A stretch of 10,874 bases of DNA. Origin: Desulfobacteraceae bacterium (GTDB taxonomy: Bacteria; Desulfobacterota; Desulfobacteria; Desulfobacterales; JAABPS01). Made by a program: the position numbers and the translations under genes. This document shows positions 1 to 9,000 of the stretch, piece after piece. The notes beneath the pieces are model-generated. The model saw only the letters and a list, made by a program, of their open reading frames with translations. It searched no databases and had not been told where the DNA came from. Where the stretch lies: contig JAABPS010000065.1 in the NCBI GenBank assembly GCA_011391835.1, positions 1 through 10,874 of the forward strand, in the 5' to 3' direction. Each line of letters opens with the position of its first letter. Position 1 is the stretch's first letter.

Positions 1-22
1 GTATAATTTTTTGAAACTCCAT
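1..22 (-). CDS. glyQ: Start of probable glycyl-tRNA synthetase alpha subunit (partial)
   Basis: Only the first seven codons lie in the window (MEFQKII, then cut by the window edge). The start is convincing as a gene start: a strong AAGGAGG ribosome binding site sits a few bases before the ATG, 53 bp after the stop of the sugar kinase gene and on the same strand. The residues resemble the FQ-x-x-I-L-T-L-Q opening of bacterial GlyQ, the catalytic alpha chain of the tetrameric glycyl-tRNA synthetase, and recO followed by glyQ is a familiar order in this bacterial group. With seven residues the identity is inferred mainly from context; that a gene starts here is much surer than which gene it is. 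Confidence 0.5.
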
Positions 23-75
23 TGTCCTCCTTCTTTGTTTCCTTTATCTTATCAAAACGACATAGATATGAATAG

Positions 76-1152
76 CTATCGATCATGAAACATCAAGCCA
101 TTTGAATCAATCTTTACATCAATTAAATGCGCTTCTTCTTTATGCTTGAGATCATCTCCCCACACCCGTTTTAATTTATCGATATGATCCGCTTCGCCGA
201 TGGCCCATAGACACCCGCCGCCGCCAGCGCCTGTAAACCTTGCACCGCAGTGATTTTTTTTCGCAGATTCAACCAGTCGTTCCCCCATGTCATCCAGAAC
301 ATCGGGTGTCAGTTCCCTCCGAATAGACACCTCTGCATTAACGGCCTTTACTGCATCATGGATGTTGTTTAGATAAAGCGCTTCCACAAAATCCTTTGTG
401 CACGTGACGATGTCGTGCCAGTACGAACGCTGCGCCCCGGAAATAAATCCCCTGACCCATCTGCTGTTAATATCCTTTGAGTCATGCGGTATCCCGCAAT
501 AGGCAAGGACGATGTTCTGTTCCAATTTTTTAAACCGTGATTTCCTGGAAATTACCCTTTTTCTAAATCCAGGTGCGCCTGCATGACTCCTCCAATACCA
601 CGCATTCACACCACCGTAAACTGCCGCAAGCTGATCCTGAAGCCCGCAGGGTATACCCGCCACGCTTCCCTCGATAAAGTAGGCAAGCATAGCTATTTCC
701 CTTTTACAAAAGCCTGAGAATATTTGTTTGCCCGCCCTTCTGGCAAGCGCTGCTACAAGGGCTACAGCCGCGGCAGATGATCCGCCCAGCGCGCTTCGCG
801 GCGGCGATGATGATTCAATCACAATATGGAGTCCACTGGCCTGGAAATGGGCGGCAATAGCAAACATAAGCCCGAGGGGATGATCAAAGGGAGCTTCATG
901 GGTTGGGTATTCGGCACTTTCAAATCCGCTGGATGAGATTTTAACCAAATGGTTGTGATATGGATGAAGGCTCACCCGTGTCCTTAAATCAAGAGCCATG
1001 TTAAACGTACATGGATGGAGATGACTCAGCGGATAGATAAACGTGCTGATGTCTAATGTTCCCCCCATGTCAAGCCTGCATGGCGCAGATGCTATAATCG
1101 GCCTTGATGATGCAACAGTTTTTACGCCTTGAAATTCAGATGTTCGCCTCAT
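76..1152 (-). CDS. GHMP-family sugar kinase, substrate unknown
   Basis: A 358-residue kinase of the GHMP superfamily (galactokinase, homoserine, mevalonate and phosphomevalonate kinases), cytoplasmic, transferring phosphate from ATP to a small hydroxylated substrate. All three family motifs are visible: an N-terminal substrate motif APCRLDMGGTLD (about residues 23-34), the ATP loop PPRSALGGSSA (117-127), and the C-terminal glycine-rich GARFTGAGGGGCL (303-315). Asp173 in GLQDQLAAVYGG is the likely catalytic acid. The layout is closer to heptose-7-phosphate kinase (HddA-like) and fucokinase-type members than to true galactokinase, whose GEHTD motif is missing. The ATG chosen has GGAT 8 bases upstream. 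It lies 73 bp after recO and 53 bp before the next gene. No heptose, galactose or isoprenoid genes are nearby to reveal the substrate, so I leave the symbol empty. Confidence 0.85.
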   Translation of the reverse strand: MRRTSEFQGVKTVASSRPIIASAPCRLDMGGTLDISTFIYPLSHLHPCTFNMALDLRTRVSLHPYHNHLVKISSSGFESAEYPTHEAPFDHPLGLMFAIAAHFQASGLHIVIESSSPPRSALGGSSAAAVALVAALARRAGKQIFSGFCKREIAMLAYFIEGSVAGIPCGLQDQLAAVYGGVNAWYWRSHAGAPGFRKRVISRKSRFKKLEQNIVLAYCGIPHDSKDINSRWVRGFISGAQRSYWHDIVTCTKDFVEALYLNNIHDAVKAVNAEVSIRRELTPDVLDDMGERLVESAKKNHCGARFTGAGGGGCLWAIGEADHIDKLKRVWGDDLKHKEEAHLIDVKIDSNGLMFHDR

Positions 1153-1225
1153 GCAGTATTATCCAGATAGTATCGATGTTAACAATAAAGAATAGACAAT
1201 ACACTCAGTTCACCCGTGGTTGGCT

Positions 1226-1987
1226 CTACCTTCGAATCTGCCTTAAAAATTTCAGGCTCCTCAGCTCCCGGCCGATATGATACGGCACAAAGCTTTCCAG
1301 AAAACTCAAACTTTCCTTTAATGCCTGTATGGCAAATCGGATTCGCAAGGCCTTGTTTAAATCGCCATTTCCAATCCACTGAAGCTGTTTAACCGTTCCT
1401 TTTGATAAATGGATATGACCGGAACCCGACGCACATGCTTCGCATGCAACACGGCCTTTTCTAAGATCAAAAACCAGTGTATCGCTTTTAATTTCTTCTG
1501 TCTGTGTGTGGCAGATACAGCAGCATGTTAAATTGGGAGAAAGTCCTGATAACGCCATAAACCGCATCTGAAACAGGATAGACAACGCCTCTAAAGACGC
1601 AGTCCCCGCATCGAGCCCAGATAAAACATATTCAAGCAGATGATACATCTGAACGTTGCTGGCGTTTTTTTCCATCCATTCATCAACTATCTCCGCCCAA
1701 TAGCTGGCATAGGCTGTTTTCTTAATATCTGTCCGAATATGCTCAAATGGTTTTATCATCGCGGCCTCCTGTAAAACCGGCAGGCCTTTCCCCCGGCCGG
1801 ACGTACATACGATCCGCAAGACGGAAAACCGTTCTAAAATACCTGAAAAACGTTTGATGCTTTTTTTTGCAGATTTGGCAATAACAGAGACCTTGCCTTT
1901 GTCCCGCGTGAAAAATGTGATGATAAGGTCATAGTCCCCGAAATCAATCCGGCGGAGCATAATCGCTGGCGTGGAAAAACTTGGCAT
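1226..1987 (-). CDS. recO: DNA repair protein RecO
   Basis: A 253-residue RecO, the mediator that anneals single strands and works with RecR (and RecF) to load RecA onto SSB-coated DNA in gap repair. The N-terminal OB-fold is seen in the first ~80 residues: the opening strands with LRRIDFGDYDLIITFFTRDKGK and a basic stretch AKSAKKSIKR, typical of the DNA-binding face. The helical middle is followed by a four-cysteine zinc site, C156-x2-C159 and C182-x2-C185, and the end SFVPYHIGRELRSLKFL is the usual RecO tail. The length is normal for the family. The ATG starts only 4 bp after the mgtE stop and has no good ribosome binding site, so translation is probably coupled to mgtE. Its stop is TAG. 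Confidence 0.93.
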   Translation of the reverse strand: MPSFSTPAIMLRRIDFGDYDLIITFFTRDKGKVSVIAKSAKKSIKRFSGILERFSVLRIVCTSGRGKGLPVLQEAAMIKPFEHIRTDIKKTAYASYWAEIVDEWMEKNASNVQMYHLLEYVLSGLDAGTASLEALSILFQMRFMALSGLSPNLTCCCICHTQTEEIKSDTLVFDLRKGRVACEACASGSGHIHLSKGTVKQLQWIGNGDLNKALRIRFAIQALKESLSFLESFVPYHIGRELRSLKFLRQIRR

Positions 1988-1991
1988 GTGC

Positions 1992-3344
1992 TTATATACC
2001 CAGCAGAAACGTGGCGATCTGAAAGTAACAAAAAACGCTGACGATATCGGTGATGGTGGTTACAAAGGGCCCCGTTGCAATGGCCGGATCGATATGTGCT
2101 CTAGCAAACAACATGGGCAACAGGGATCCCATGAGAGCCGCCAAGGACATCGAACACGCCATCGATATTCCAACGGCCAGCGATAGAAATTCGATGCTAT
2201 ACCGGTATTCCACAACAAAACTGATAATCAGGCCATAGATCAAACCCAAGATAAAACCGATGGAGATTTCCTTCAGTACCACCTTCATGATATCCCGGAT
2301 ATTGATCCGGCCTGTGGCAAGACCCCGAACAACAATGGTTGAGGATTGCATTCCGACATTCCCGCCCATACCTGCAATCACGGGCATGAAAGCAGCAAGA
2401 TAGACCATCTTGCTCAGCATCCCGGAGAAATAGCCAATAATCAGGGATGCAATAACGCCGCCGATACAGCTTACAAATAACCACGGGAACCGTATTCTTG
2501 TGCTGCGTAAAACGGATTGAGTTTCAATAAATTCTTCACCAGCGCCTGCCATTTTTAAGATATCTTCTGTTGCCTCACGCCTGAAAATATCAATGACGTC
2601 ATCAACGGTCACAATCCCGACCAGCCTGTTGTTATCATCAACAACCGGCACAGCCAAAATATCATACCGTGCGACAATTCGTGCGACCTCCTCTTGGTCC
2701 ATATTCGTATGAACGGAAAACACATTTGTTTCCATGAACTTTTTCAAAGGAGTATCCGGAGGGACAACCACAAGTTGCCTCAAGGAGCTTACGCCCACCA
2801 GCTTTCCGTACTCATCCACCACATACAGATAAAACGGCATCTCTACATCCAGATGCTCTTCTTGTAATGACTTAATCGCATCCCGGGCGGTTGTATCCTC
2901 TTTTAGCGCAATAAAATCAGGAACCATAATGCCGCCAGCCGTATCATCACCGTACGTCAGCAGATTCTCAACTTCCCGGGAGCCTTCCTTTTTCATTTTC
3001 TCCAGAATGGCATTGGACTTTTCCTCTGATAACCTCCCAATCAAATCGGCTGCATCATCTGAAGGCATTTGCTCCAGGACTTCAACAATATCATCCAGCG
3101 CGATGGCTTCAATAAGTTGAATAGAACTATCCTCATCGAGTTCGCTCAAAAGATTGCCCTTTTTTTCGATATCCTTAATCATATTAAAGAGCTTAATCTG
3201 GTCATTAAACGCAAGCGAACCAAATACTGCAGACAGATCAGCCGCATGGGTTTTATTGACAATTTTTCGTAAATTTGTCAGTGCGCCCCTTCGAAGCAGT
3301 CGTTTGATGGTTTCAATAAGTATTTTATTCCGATCCCTTAGCAT
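1992..3344 (-). CDS. mgtE: Magnesium channel/transporter MgtE
   Basis: A 450-residue MgtE, an inner-membrane homodimeric Mg2+ channel gated by intracellular Mg2+. Domain order is complete: a helical acidic N domain (about 20-135), two CBS domains (about 136-260, opening with YGDDTAGGIMVPDF and including the pair DEYGKLVGV and DDNNRLVGIVTVDDVIDIF), a connecting helix, and a five-helix membrane domain (about 288-450). The family signatures PVIAGMGGNVGMQSS (321-335) and DPAIATGPFVTTITD (419-433) are intact; Asp433 corresponds to the pore Mg2+-binding aspartate. The length is about that of the Thermus protein. The ATG is the only reasonable start, because an in-frame TAA lies 24 bases upstream, but it lacks a clear ribosome binding site. 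The 89-bp gap before it carries a candidate promoter. The gene is followed at 4 bp by recO. Confidence 0.95.
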   Translation of the reverse strand: MLRDRNKILIETIKRLLRRGALTNLRKIVNKTHAADLSAVFGSLAFNDQIKLFNMIKDIEKKGNLLSELDEDSSIQLIEAIALDDIVEVLEQMPSDDAADLIGRLSEEKSNAILEKMKKEGSREVENLLTYGDDTAGGIMVPDFIALKEDTTARDAIKSLQEEHLDVEMPFYLYVVDEYGKLVGVSSLRQLVVVPPDTPLKKFMETNVFSVHTNMDQEEVARIVARYDILAVPVVDDNNRLVGIVTVDDVIDIFRREATEDILKMAGAGEEFIETQSVLRSTRIRFPWLFVSCIGGVIASLIIGYFSGMLSKMVYLAAFMPVIAGMGGNVGMQSSTIVVRGLATGRINIRDIMKVVLKEISIGFILGLIYGLIISFVVEYRYSIEFLSLAVGISMACSMSLAALMGSLLPMLFARAHIDPAIATGPFVTTITDIVSVFCYFQIATFLLGI

Positions 3345-3417
3345 ATTGGCACGATTCGTATGAATTTATATTTTCAATTCTGGTGTATTAAAACATATTC
3401 TTAAAATTTCTGTGAAA

Positions 3418-3447
3418 ATTATAATGATGTTGATTATGGGATTTGAA
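3418..3447 (-). promoter_or_regulatory. Candidate internal sigma70 promoter for mgtE-recO
   Basis: Reading the minus strand, TTCAAA (3447-3442, four of six matches to the -35 consensus) is followed after 18 bp by a perfect TATAAT (3423-3418). The -35 lies in the last codons of the RodZ-like gene and transcription would begin near 3411, giving a leader of about 67 bases for mgtE. This suggests that mgtE and recO can be expressed apart from the upstream genes. The region is AT-rich, so a TATAAT can occur by chance. The leader is too short for a known M-box Mg2+ riboswitch. Confidence 0.35.
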
Positions 3448-4186
3448 TGGTTACCGCCTGGCCGCTTACTCCAGCCACTTCGTAGGGACTATTATTTAAT
3501 AACAACTGAACACCGCTCGCATCACCGATAAGAAGGTTAAACCCCGACAAAGCCTCAAATTCAAGCCGGTCGCCCGAGCTCAGGTCGAATTTTTCCGCAC
3601 TTTGGCCATCAACGATTACTTTCATCCAGGTATCTTTGACAGCAGTCACTTCTAATAGTAATTTCTTTTCTCCCGTTTTAGCATTCGCCGGCACCGGCAT
3701 CGAGGTCGCACCTGCATCGCTCGAGCCCTTAGCCTGATCACTGGTATTGACCCTGGGTTTAAGCTCTGGTGGACTGGTTCTATCCTCTCTAAGCGAGCTT
3801 TTACTGATGAACAAGGTGCTGTACACCGACAGAACGATCAGACAAAAAATAATACCAAGCACAATCCGAAGGCTAGACCAGACACCGGCCTTTAACTGAA
3901 TCAACATGGCTTCAGAGTTGATAACTTTCAGATAAGATTTGTAGCGGTCCTCATATCTCCGTATTGCCTCTTTATCATCAGCGCCAATGGCCTTTGCATA
4001 CGCACGCAAAAATCCTTTAACAAAAATTTGTGCAGGCAGATGCTCATGATCTTCCCTTTCAATAAGAAGCAGATTATCCTTTCGGATCCGGGTCTCTTTT
4101 GATATCTCTTCAAGGCTGATTCCTTTCTCCAGCCGTATGGATTGGAGGTAACTGCCAAATGAAAGAGGGGTGCTTTTTGCATTCAT
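3434..4186 (-). CDS. RodZ-like membrane protein with helix-turn-helix and DUF4115 domain
   Basis: About 250 residues with the RodZ architecture: a cytoplasmic helix-turn-helix (FGSYLQSIRLEKGISLEEISKETRIRK, roughly residues 10-37, continuing to about 80), one membrane helix (about 105-128, rich in I, L and V), a Ser/Pro/Ala-rich linker, and a C-terminal DUF4115 beta domain outside the membrane (about 175-250). RodZ links the MreB cytoskeleton to the wall synthesis machine in rod-shaped cells; family members here are often only annotated as helix-turn-helix proteins. The ATG at 4186 is chosen; a GTG three codons upstream (4195) is equally possible, and neither has a clear ribosome binding site. 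It starts 6 to 15 bp after the SurA-like gene, so coupling is likely. I leave the symbol empty, since orthology to E. coli RodZ was not tested. Confidence 0.82.
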   Translation of the reverse strand: MNAKSTPLSFGSYLQSIRLEKGISLEEISKETRIRKDNLLLIEREDHEHLPAQIFVKGFLRAYAKAIGADDKEAIRRYEDRYKSYLKVINSEAMLIQLKAGVWSSLRIVLGIIFCLIVLSVYSTLFISKSSLREDRTSPPELKPRVNTSDQAKGSSDAGATSMPVPANAKTGEKKLLLEVTAVKDTWMKVIVDGQSAEKFDLSSGDRLEFEALSGFNLLIGDASGVQLLLNNSPYEVAGVSGQAVTIQIP

Positions 4187-4201
4187 ATTCAACACAAAAA
4201 A

Positions 4202-5212
4202 TTATTCACTTATTTTAATATGAGACCGCTTTCGCAGATCCATAAGCCATGATTGAAATTTCATCTGAACACTGGCATTATATATCTGTTGATCAATATC
4301 CGGGGATGCTTCTTCCAGTGATTTACCCGTATCATCTTCAATCTTCTCAACGTAAAGAATCTGGTAACCCCTTTCTGTGTCTATAATGGGTGTGAGCTCT
4401 CCTTCCTTCAGCTCTTTTAATGCGTCTTGCAGCTGAGGTGATAAATCGGTAAACCTGAAAAACCCTAAATCACCACCTTCGCCTGATGCTGACGATTCTG
4501 AATATTTATCCGCTATAGCTGGAAAAGAGGCTCCCTGTTTCAGCTCTGTCAGAACACCTTCCATTTTATTCAATATCGTCTGTTTTTCTTCCTCGCCGGC
4601 TTCAGAAGGTACCGCCATAATAATATTTCGAAGATGATATTTTTTCCCTCCCGCATATTTTTCTTCAAATTGATCATAATATAGTTTTCTATCTTCATCC
4701 GTGACGACAACTTTGGATTGCACTTCACTGTTGACCAGCTTCATCCTCAGAAGCTGCTCTTTCACTTTCTCCCTGTATTCCTCGAGGCTTAATCCAAGAT
4801 TTTTCTTCACCTCTTCTTTAAATTGCTCCTCTGACAGATGTTTCCCTTCGCGGAGCTGTGCGATGGATTGATCGACCTCTTCATCCGCAACACTGATGCC
4901 ATGTCGCTTTATTTCCTGATCAATAAGCACCTGATTAATCAGCTGATCAAGCATTAACTTGCGATAATTGGAAAGCTCCTCTTCCTCCTTATCTGCAGGA
5001 AGCTTTTTGGCTTTAATACCAGCCGCGCCGCTTTTTAATTCCCAATTGAGCTCAGTTAAGAGAATAATATCACCATTAACCGCCGCAACAATACGGTCAA
5101 TCACTTCGGCGCTGTTCACCGGCCCTGGTACCAAGAATAAAAGTATAATGGAAAACAGCATTCCAATTGTTCCCATCTTTACCAGCCTATTTCTACCTAA
5201 TATTTTTACCAT
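4202..5212 (-). CDS. Periplasmic SurA-like peptidyl-prolyl isomerase/chaperone, one parvulin domain
   Basis: A secreted chaperone for unfolded outer-membrane proteins. From the ATG at 5212 the protein is 336 residues: a signal peptide (basic start KILGRNRLVK, hydrophobic core MGTIGMLFSIILLFLVPG, cleavage after VNSA), a SurA N-terminal helical domain opening with EVIDRIVAAVNGDIILLTELN, one parvulin PPIase domain (about residues 190-290: HLRNIIMAV, the family GGDLGFF turn, and GYQILYVEKIED), and a C-terminal helix that usually packs back on the N domain. E. coli SurA has two parvulin domains; one is normal in this bacterial group. Earlier starts exist: ATG 5263, preceded by GGTGATC, which matches the 16S tail, and GTG 5272. 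I prefer 5212 because it gives a normal signal peptide. It follows a second SurA-like gene. Confidence 0.87.
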   Translation of the reverse strand: MVKILGRNRLVKMGTIGMLFSIILLFLVPGPVNSAEVIDRIVAAVNGDIILLTELNWELKSGAAGIKAKKLPADKEEEELSNYRKLMLDQLINQVLIDQEIKRHGISVADEEVDQSIAQLREGKHLSEEQFKEEVKKNLGLSLEEYREKVKEQLLRMKLVNSEVQSKVVVTDEDRKLYYDQFEEKYAGGKKYHLRNIIMAVPSEAGEEEKQTILNKMEGVLTELKQGASFPAIADKYSESSASGEGGDLGFFRFTDLSPQLQDALKELKEGELTPIIDTERGYQILYVEKIEDDTGKSLEEASPDIDQQIYNASVQMKFQSWLMDLRKRSHIKISE

Positions 5213-5282
5213 GTTTATCCCATTCCAACATATTTTTTTGTTTAACAAAAGAATAGACCGCATAACGATCACCGCATATCAC

Positions 5283-6005
5283 TTAGGTCTTTTTAATTTT
5301 TTCCCATGCTTCATCATTTATCTCAACGGTATATCTTTCTTGCAGTTCTTTTATCCATTTCCTATATGCCTCTTCAGCCTTTTCCCTTCTCAGCTCATTG
5401 ACAATCACCTCTTCGCTTTCTCTCTCAATTCCAGCCGCATTGGCGTCTGACGCTTCTCTTTCCCGTCTCTCTTTATAATATCTGGATATATCATCCGGTG
5501 TAATTTCTATTTTCGATTCCACCTCAGCTTCAATTGTCTTCTGCATAATAAGGCGGATTCTCAACCTCTCTTTCCAGGATTCGAAGGAAACGGCATTCTC
5601 AAGAAGCATCTCTTCAAAAACACCCTCTGGATAATCTTCTTTTATCTTCGAAACAGCTTTTTCAAGTTCAATATTTTCTATCTGAATGCCTGCCTCTTCA
5701 GCCCGCTCCAGAATAATCATCTCTTCTGTGAGCTGATCCAAAAGCATGAGTTGTGCATCTGTATAGGCGGTGCCTTCCTTTAAAGCAGAATAGGGGTATG
5801 CAGTCTTGGTAATTTCAAAAATCTGTCTGAAATCTCCTACGGTAGTCACCCTGTCACCCACCCGTATTAACACCATCGCATCTTCATTTTCACCGAAATA
5901 CGAACAGCCCGTTACCGAAATAGCCAAGCCTATCCCGCAAACGATGGCAATCCCGGCCGGAACGATCCTTTTCAGCATCCTATTTTTTCGAAATACATAT
6001 CCCAT
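5283..6005 (-). CDS. SurA-N-like lipoprotein without a parvulin domain
   Basis: A 240-residue predicted lipoprotein. A basic start and hydrophobic stretch (about 11-32) end in VTGC, so Cys34 should be lipidated and the protein membrane-anchored. The body resembles the chaperone half of SurA/PrsA: a short strand segment VLIRVGDRVTTVGDFRQIF, then MLLDQLTEEMIILERAEEAGI and further helices, and after ITPDDISRYYKERRERE, where a PPIase domain would normally begin, it goes directly to a charged helix and the ending YTVEINDEAWEKIKK. No parvulin motif is present. The start has AAGG 8 bases upstream. It lies 45 bp after mfd and 19 to 70 bp before the SurA-like PPIase gene, so the two are probably made together and may handle the same clients. 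The exact function is inferred. Confidence 0.78.
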   Translation of the reverse strand: MGYVFRKNRMLKRIVPAGIAIVCGIGLAISVTGCSYFGENEDAMVLIRVGDRVTTVGDFRQIFEITKTAYPYSALKEGTAYTDAQLMLLDQLTEEMIILERAEEAGIQIENIELEKAVSKIKEDYPEGVFEEMLLENAVSFESWKERLRIRLIMQKTIEAEVESKIEITPDDISRYYKERREREASDANAAGIERESEEVIVNELRREKAEEAYRKWIKELQERYTVEINDEAWEKIKKT

Positions 6006-6050
6006 CTCATAACCTTACTAATAAAAATTTAGACTTAAAAAATTGAGAAC

Positions 6051-9000
6051 TTAGCAGTTAACACGTTGCGCTATTTCTTTCAAGATGTTTTTGGCATCCG
6101 AGAGCATTTGTTTTTCATTATTTTTTTTCAAAACAGCTTTGAATACATGATCCGGAGATAAGGTAAATTGGTGACCGCCTGAAACGATCATATCAATTAT
6201 CCCATCCGGATGTTTTACATGAATGTTTGAAAAATACAGCAAAAGGACGTTTTCATTCAAATCAAGACGCTTTACACCCGCTTGCACGGATAAGGCTTTC
6301 AACATGATCTTTAAAAGCAGGTTCGTCACTTCGTCCGGCATCGGCCCAAACCGGTCAGCCATTTCATTTTTTAACTCTTTAATTTCATTCAACTCTCTGA
6401 TTTTTGCCAATCTTCTATAAACGGACAGCCGTTGATCAATATCAGAAATATAACTTTCCGGTATGAAAGAAGATATAGGGAGGTTAATTTCCGGATCCAG
6501 CGCTTCGATCACCGGTTCTCCCTTTAATTCTGAAATGGCTGTTTCCATTAGCTGGAGGAACATTTCATATCCCACCGCGGCAATATGGCCGGACTGCTCC
6601 GCTCCCAGAATGGTGCCTCCGCCTCGAATTTTAAGATCGCTCATGGCAATCTGGAAACCGGATCCCAGGTCACTATGTTCCATCAATACCTTTAACCGTT
6701 TCTGAGCCTCTTTGGTTATATGGCTTTCATGGGGAATAAAAAGATACGCATACGCCTGCTCTTCGGCTCTTCCCACCCGTCCCCGCAATTGATACATCTG
6801 AGCCAGACCAAATTGATCCGCCCCGTTTACCAGGATGGTATTCGCTGAAGGAATATCCAGCCCGGACTCAATGATCGTTGTGCAAACCAGCATGTCAATT
6901 TCCCGGTTCGTGAACATCAAAAATACCCGTTCCAGATCATCCTCATTCATCCGGCCATGAGCAACCGCAAGCCTGACCTCAGGCACAAGGACGTTGAGCT
7001 TTCTCGCCACGGACTCGATATTATGAATTTTGTTGTGTACAAAAAATATCTGACCGCCTCTTTTTAACTCTTTTCGAATTGCTTCGGATGCAATGATATC
7101 TTCATACTCTGAAATATAGGTAATAATGGACCGGCGATGTTCGGGCGGGGTTGAAATAATACTGATATCCCGTATCCCCATCATGGACAGGTGCAGTGTC
7201 CGGGGGATGGGTGTTGCCGTGAGAGCCAGGACATCCACTGAAGACTTCATCCGCTTAAGCTTTTCCTTATGTTTTACACCAAAGCGCTGTTCTTCATCCA
7301 GCACCAGAAGCCCCAGATCCTTAAAAGCGATATCTTTCTGTAGAAGCCGGTGGGTTCCGATCACAATATCCACGGTTCCGTTTTTCAATCCCTCCACGAT
7401 TGTTCGCTGTTCCGATACAGATCGAAACCGGTTCAAACACTCAATCCGAACCGGATACCGTCCAAAACGGCTGGAAAAAGTTTCAAAATGCTGCTGGGCC
7501 AGTACAGTGGTTGGCACCAGCACTGCGACCTGTTTATTGTTATTCACAGCCAGAAAGGATGCCCGAAGCGCTACCTCTGTTTTCCCATACCCCACATCCC
7601 CGCATATCAGCCGGTCCATAGGAACAGATTCCTGCATGTCATATAAGGTATCTTCAATAGCCTTGAGCTGGTCCGGAGTCTCTTCATAGGAAAATCCCAC
7701 TTCAAAATCCTCAAACACGGTATCAATGGCTTTAAAGGAAAATCCTTCCTTTATCTTTCTGGCAGCATAGAGCTTCAGGAGTTCTCCGGCAATTTTTTCA
7801 GCCGATCGTTTCACCCGATCTTTAATCCGCTCCCACGCTTTGCCTCCCATCTTGTCAAGAACAGGGGTAATGCCATCGATCCCCATATACTTTTGAATTA
7901 AACTCATTCGATCCACAGGAAGATAGAGTTTATCGTTGTCCTTATACAGTATTTGCAGGAAATCATTGGTCGCACCGTTGATTTTTAATTTCGCCAGCCC
8001 CTGGTATTGACCGATGCCGTGATCCACATGCACCACAAGATCTTTTTTCTTCAGGTCCGAAAATTCCAGCAATTTGGTCTTTACCGCGCTCGTTGGCGTT
8101 CTTATTCGGGCATGCCGGGTGCCAAATATTTCATCTTCCGTAATGATCGCCATTGATTCAGCATGCCATACAAATCCGGAGGAAACCCGCCCAAGAGCGA
8201 TGGTGACAGCGTCTTTTGCCGGTTTTGCGTCCTCAAAACTACCCTCGAACTGAAGCTGAATTCCATAGGGCTTGAGTAGCGAATCAAGCCGTTCAGCCTG
8301 CAATTTGGAATTGCAGACAAGAACCGTAGTATATCCTGACTGCATTTTCTCGCTCAGCCATTCTGAAAGAGGCAGGAGAAGATGCTCTGTACCTTGAATT
8401 TTTCTTAATTCCAGACAGATGGCCGCGTTGTCTTCTACAGACATACTGTATTGATCCGCCCGGCGCCGCTGGTTTTCCATTTCTTTTAATACAGAAAATG
8501 CGCTTAAAGACATGCGCTTACGCTGGATTAACATTTTTTCCACATCATCCCATGTCAAATACATATGCTGCGGATCAACGCAAAGATGGCCCTGCTCCAG
8601 CGCTTCGCTGAAATTTTTTGATGCCTGCTCCTGTAAAGAGCCGGCTGCTTCTGCCAGTTCCATGGGTTCAATGTGAACAAAATGGGTATTAACCGAAACG
8701 TAATCAAAAAAAGTATCCAGTTTGTCATACATCAGGGAGATCAGACTTTCGCTACCCGGAAATACGCCCTCATTCTGGATGCGATCCACAATCTCACGGG
8801 TCTTTGTTCTGCCAAGGCCGATTTCAGATGCCTGTTTTCTGACATTGCTGACAATTTGAGCAATATCTTCCTTTTTTAAAATAGCCTCTCTGGCTGGAAG
8901 AATCACCGCTTCAGACACACTCTCCGTTTTCCTCTGGCTGACAGCTGAAAAAAACCGCAGAGATTCAATGGTGTTGCCAAAAAATTCAATGCGTAACGGC

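Noticed and set aside
1151..1185. Promoter-like TTGTTA, 16 bp, GATAAT just before the sugar kinase gene
   Set aside because: The boxes match fairly well, but transcription would begin at the start codon itself; without evidence for leaderless mRNAs here I do not call it.
3345..3433. Possible Mg2+ riboswitch (M-box or ykkC-like leader) before mgtE
   Set aside because: The gap is only 89 bp, AT-rich and without the long paired elements of an M-box or a terminator hairpin.
4968..5450. A 160-codon plus-strand open frame across the junction of the two SurA-like genes
   Set aside because: It runs antisense to two well-supported genes, and its hydrophobic, Phe-rich sequence is what results from reading AT-rich coding DNA backwards.
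7126..7689. A 187-codon open frame on the plus strand opposite mfd
   Set aside because: It is antisense to the highly conserved mfd translocase core, has Ser/Arg/Cys-rich low-quality composition and no recognisable domain; it is a shadow of the real gene.
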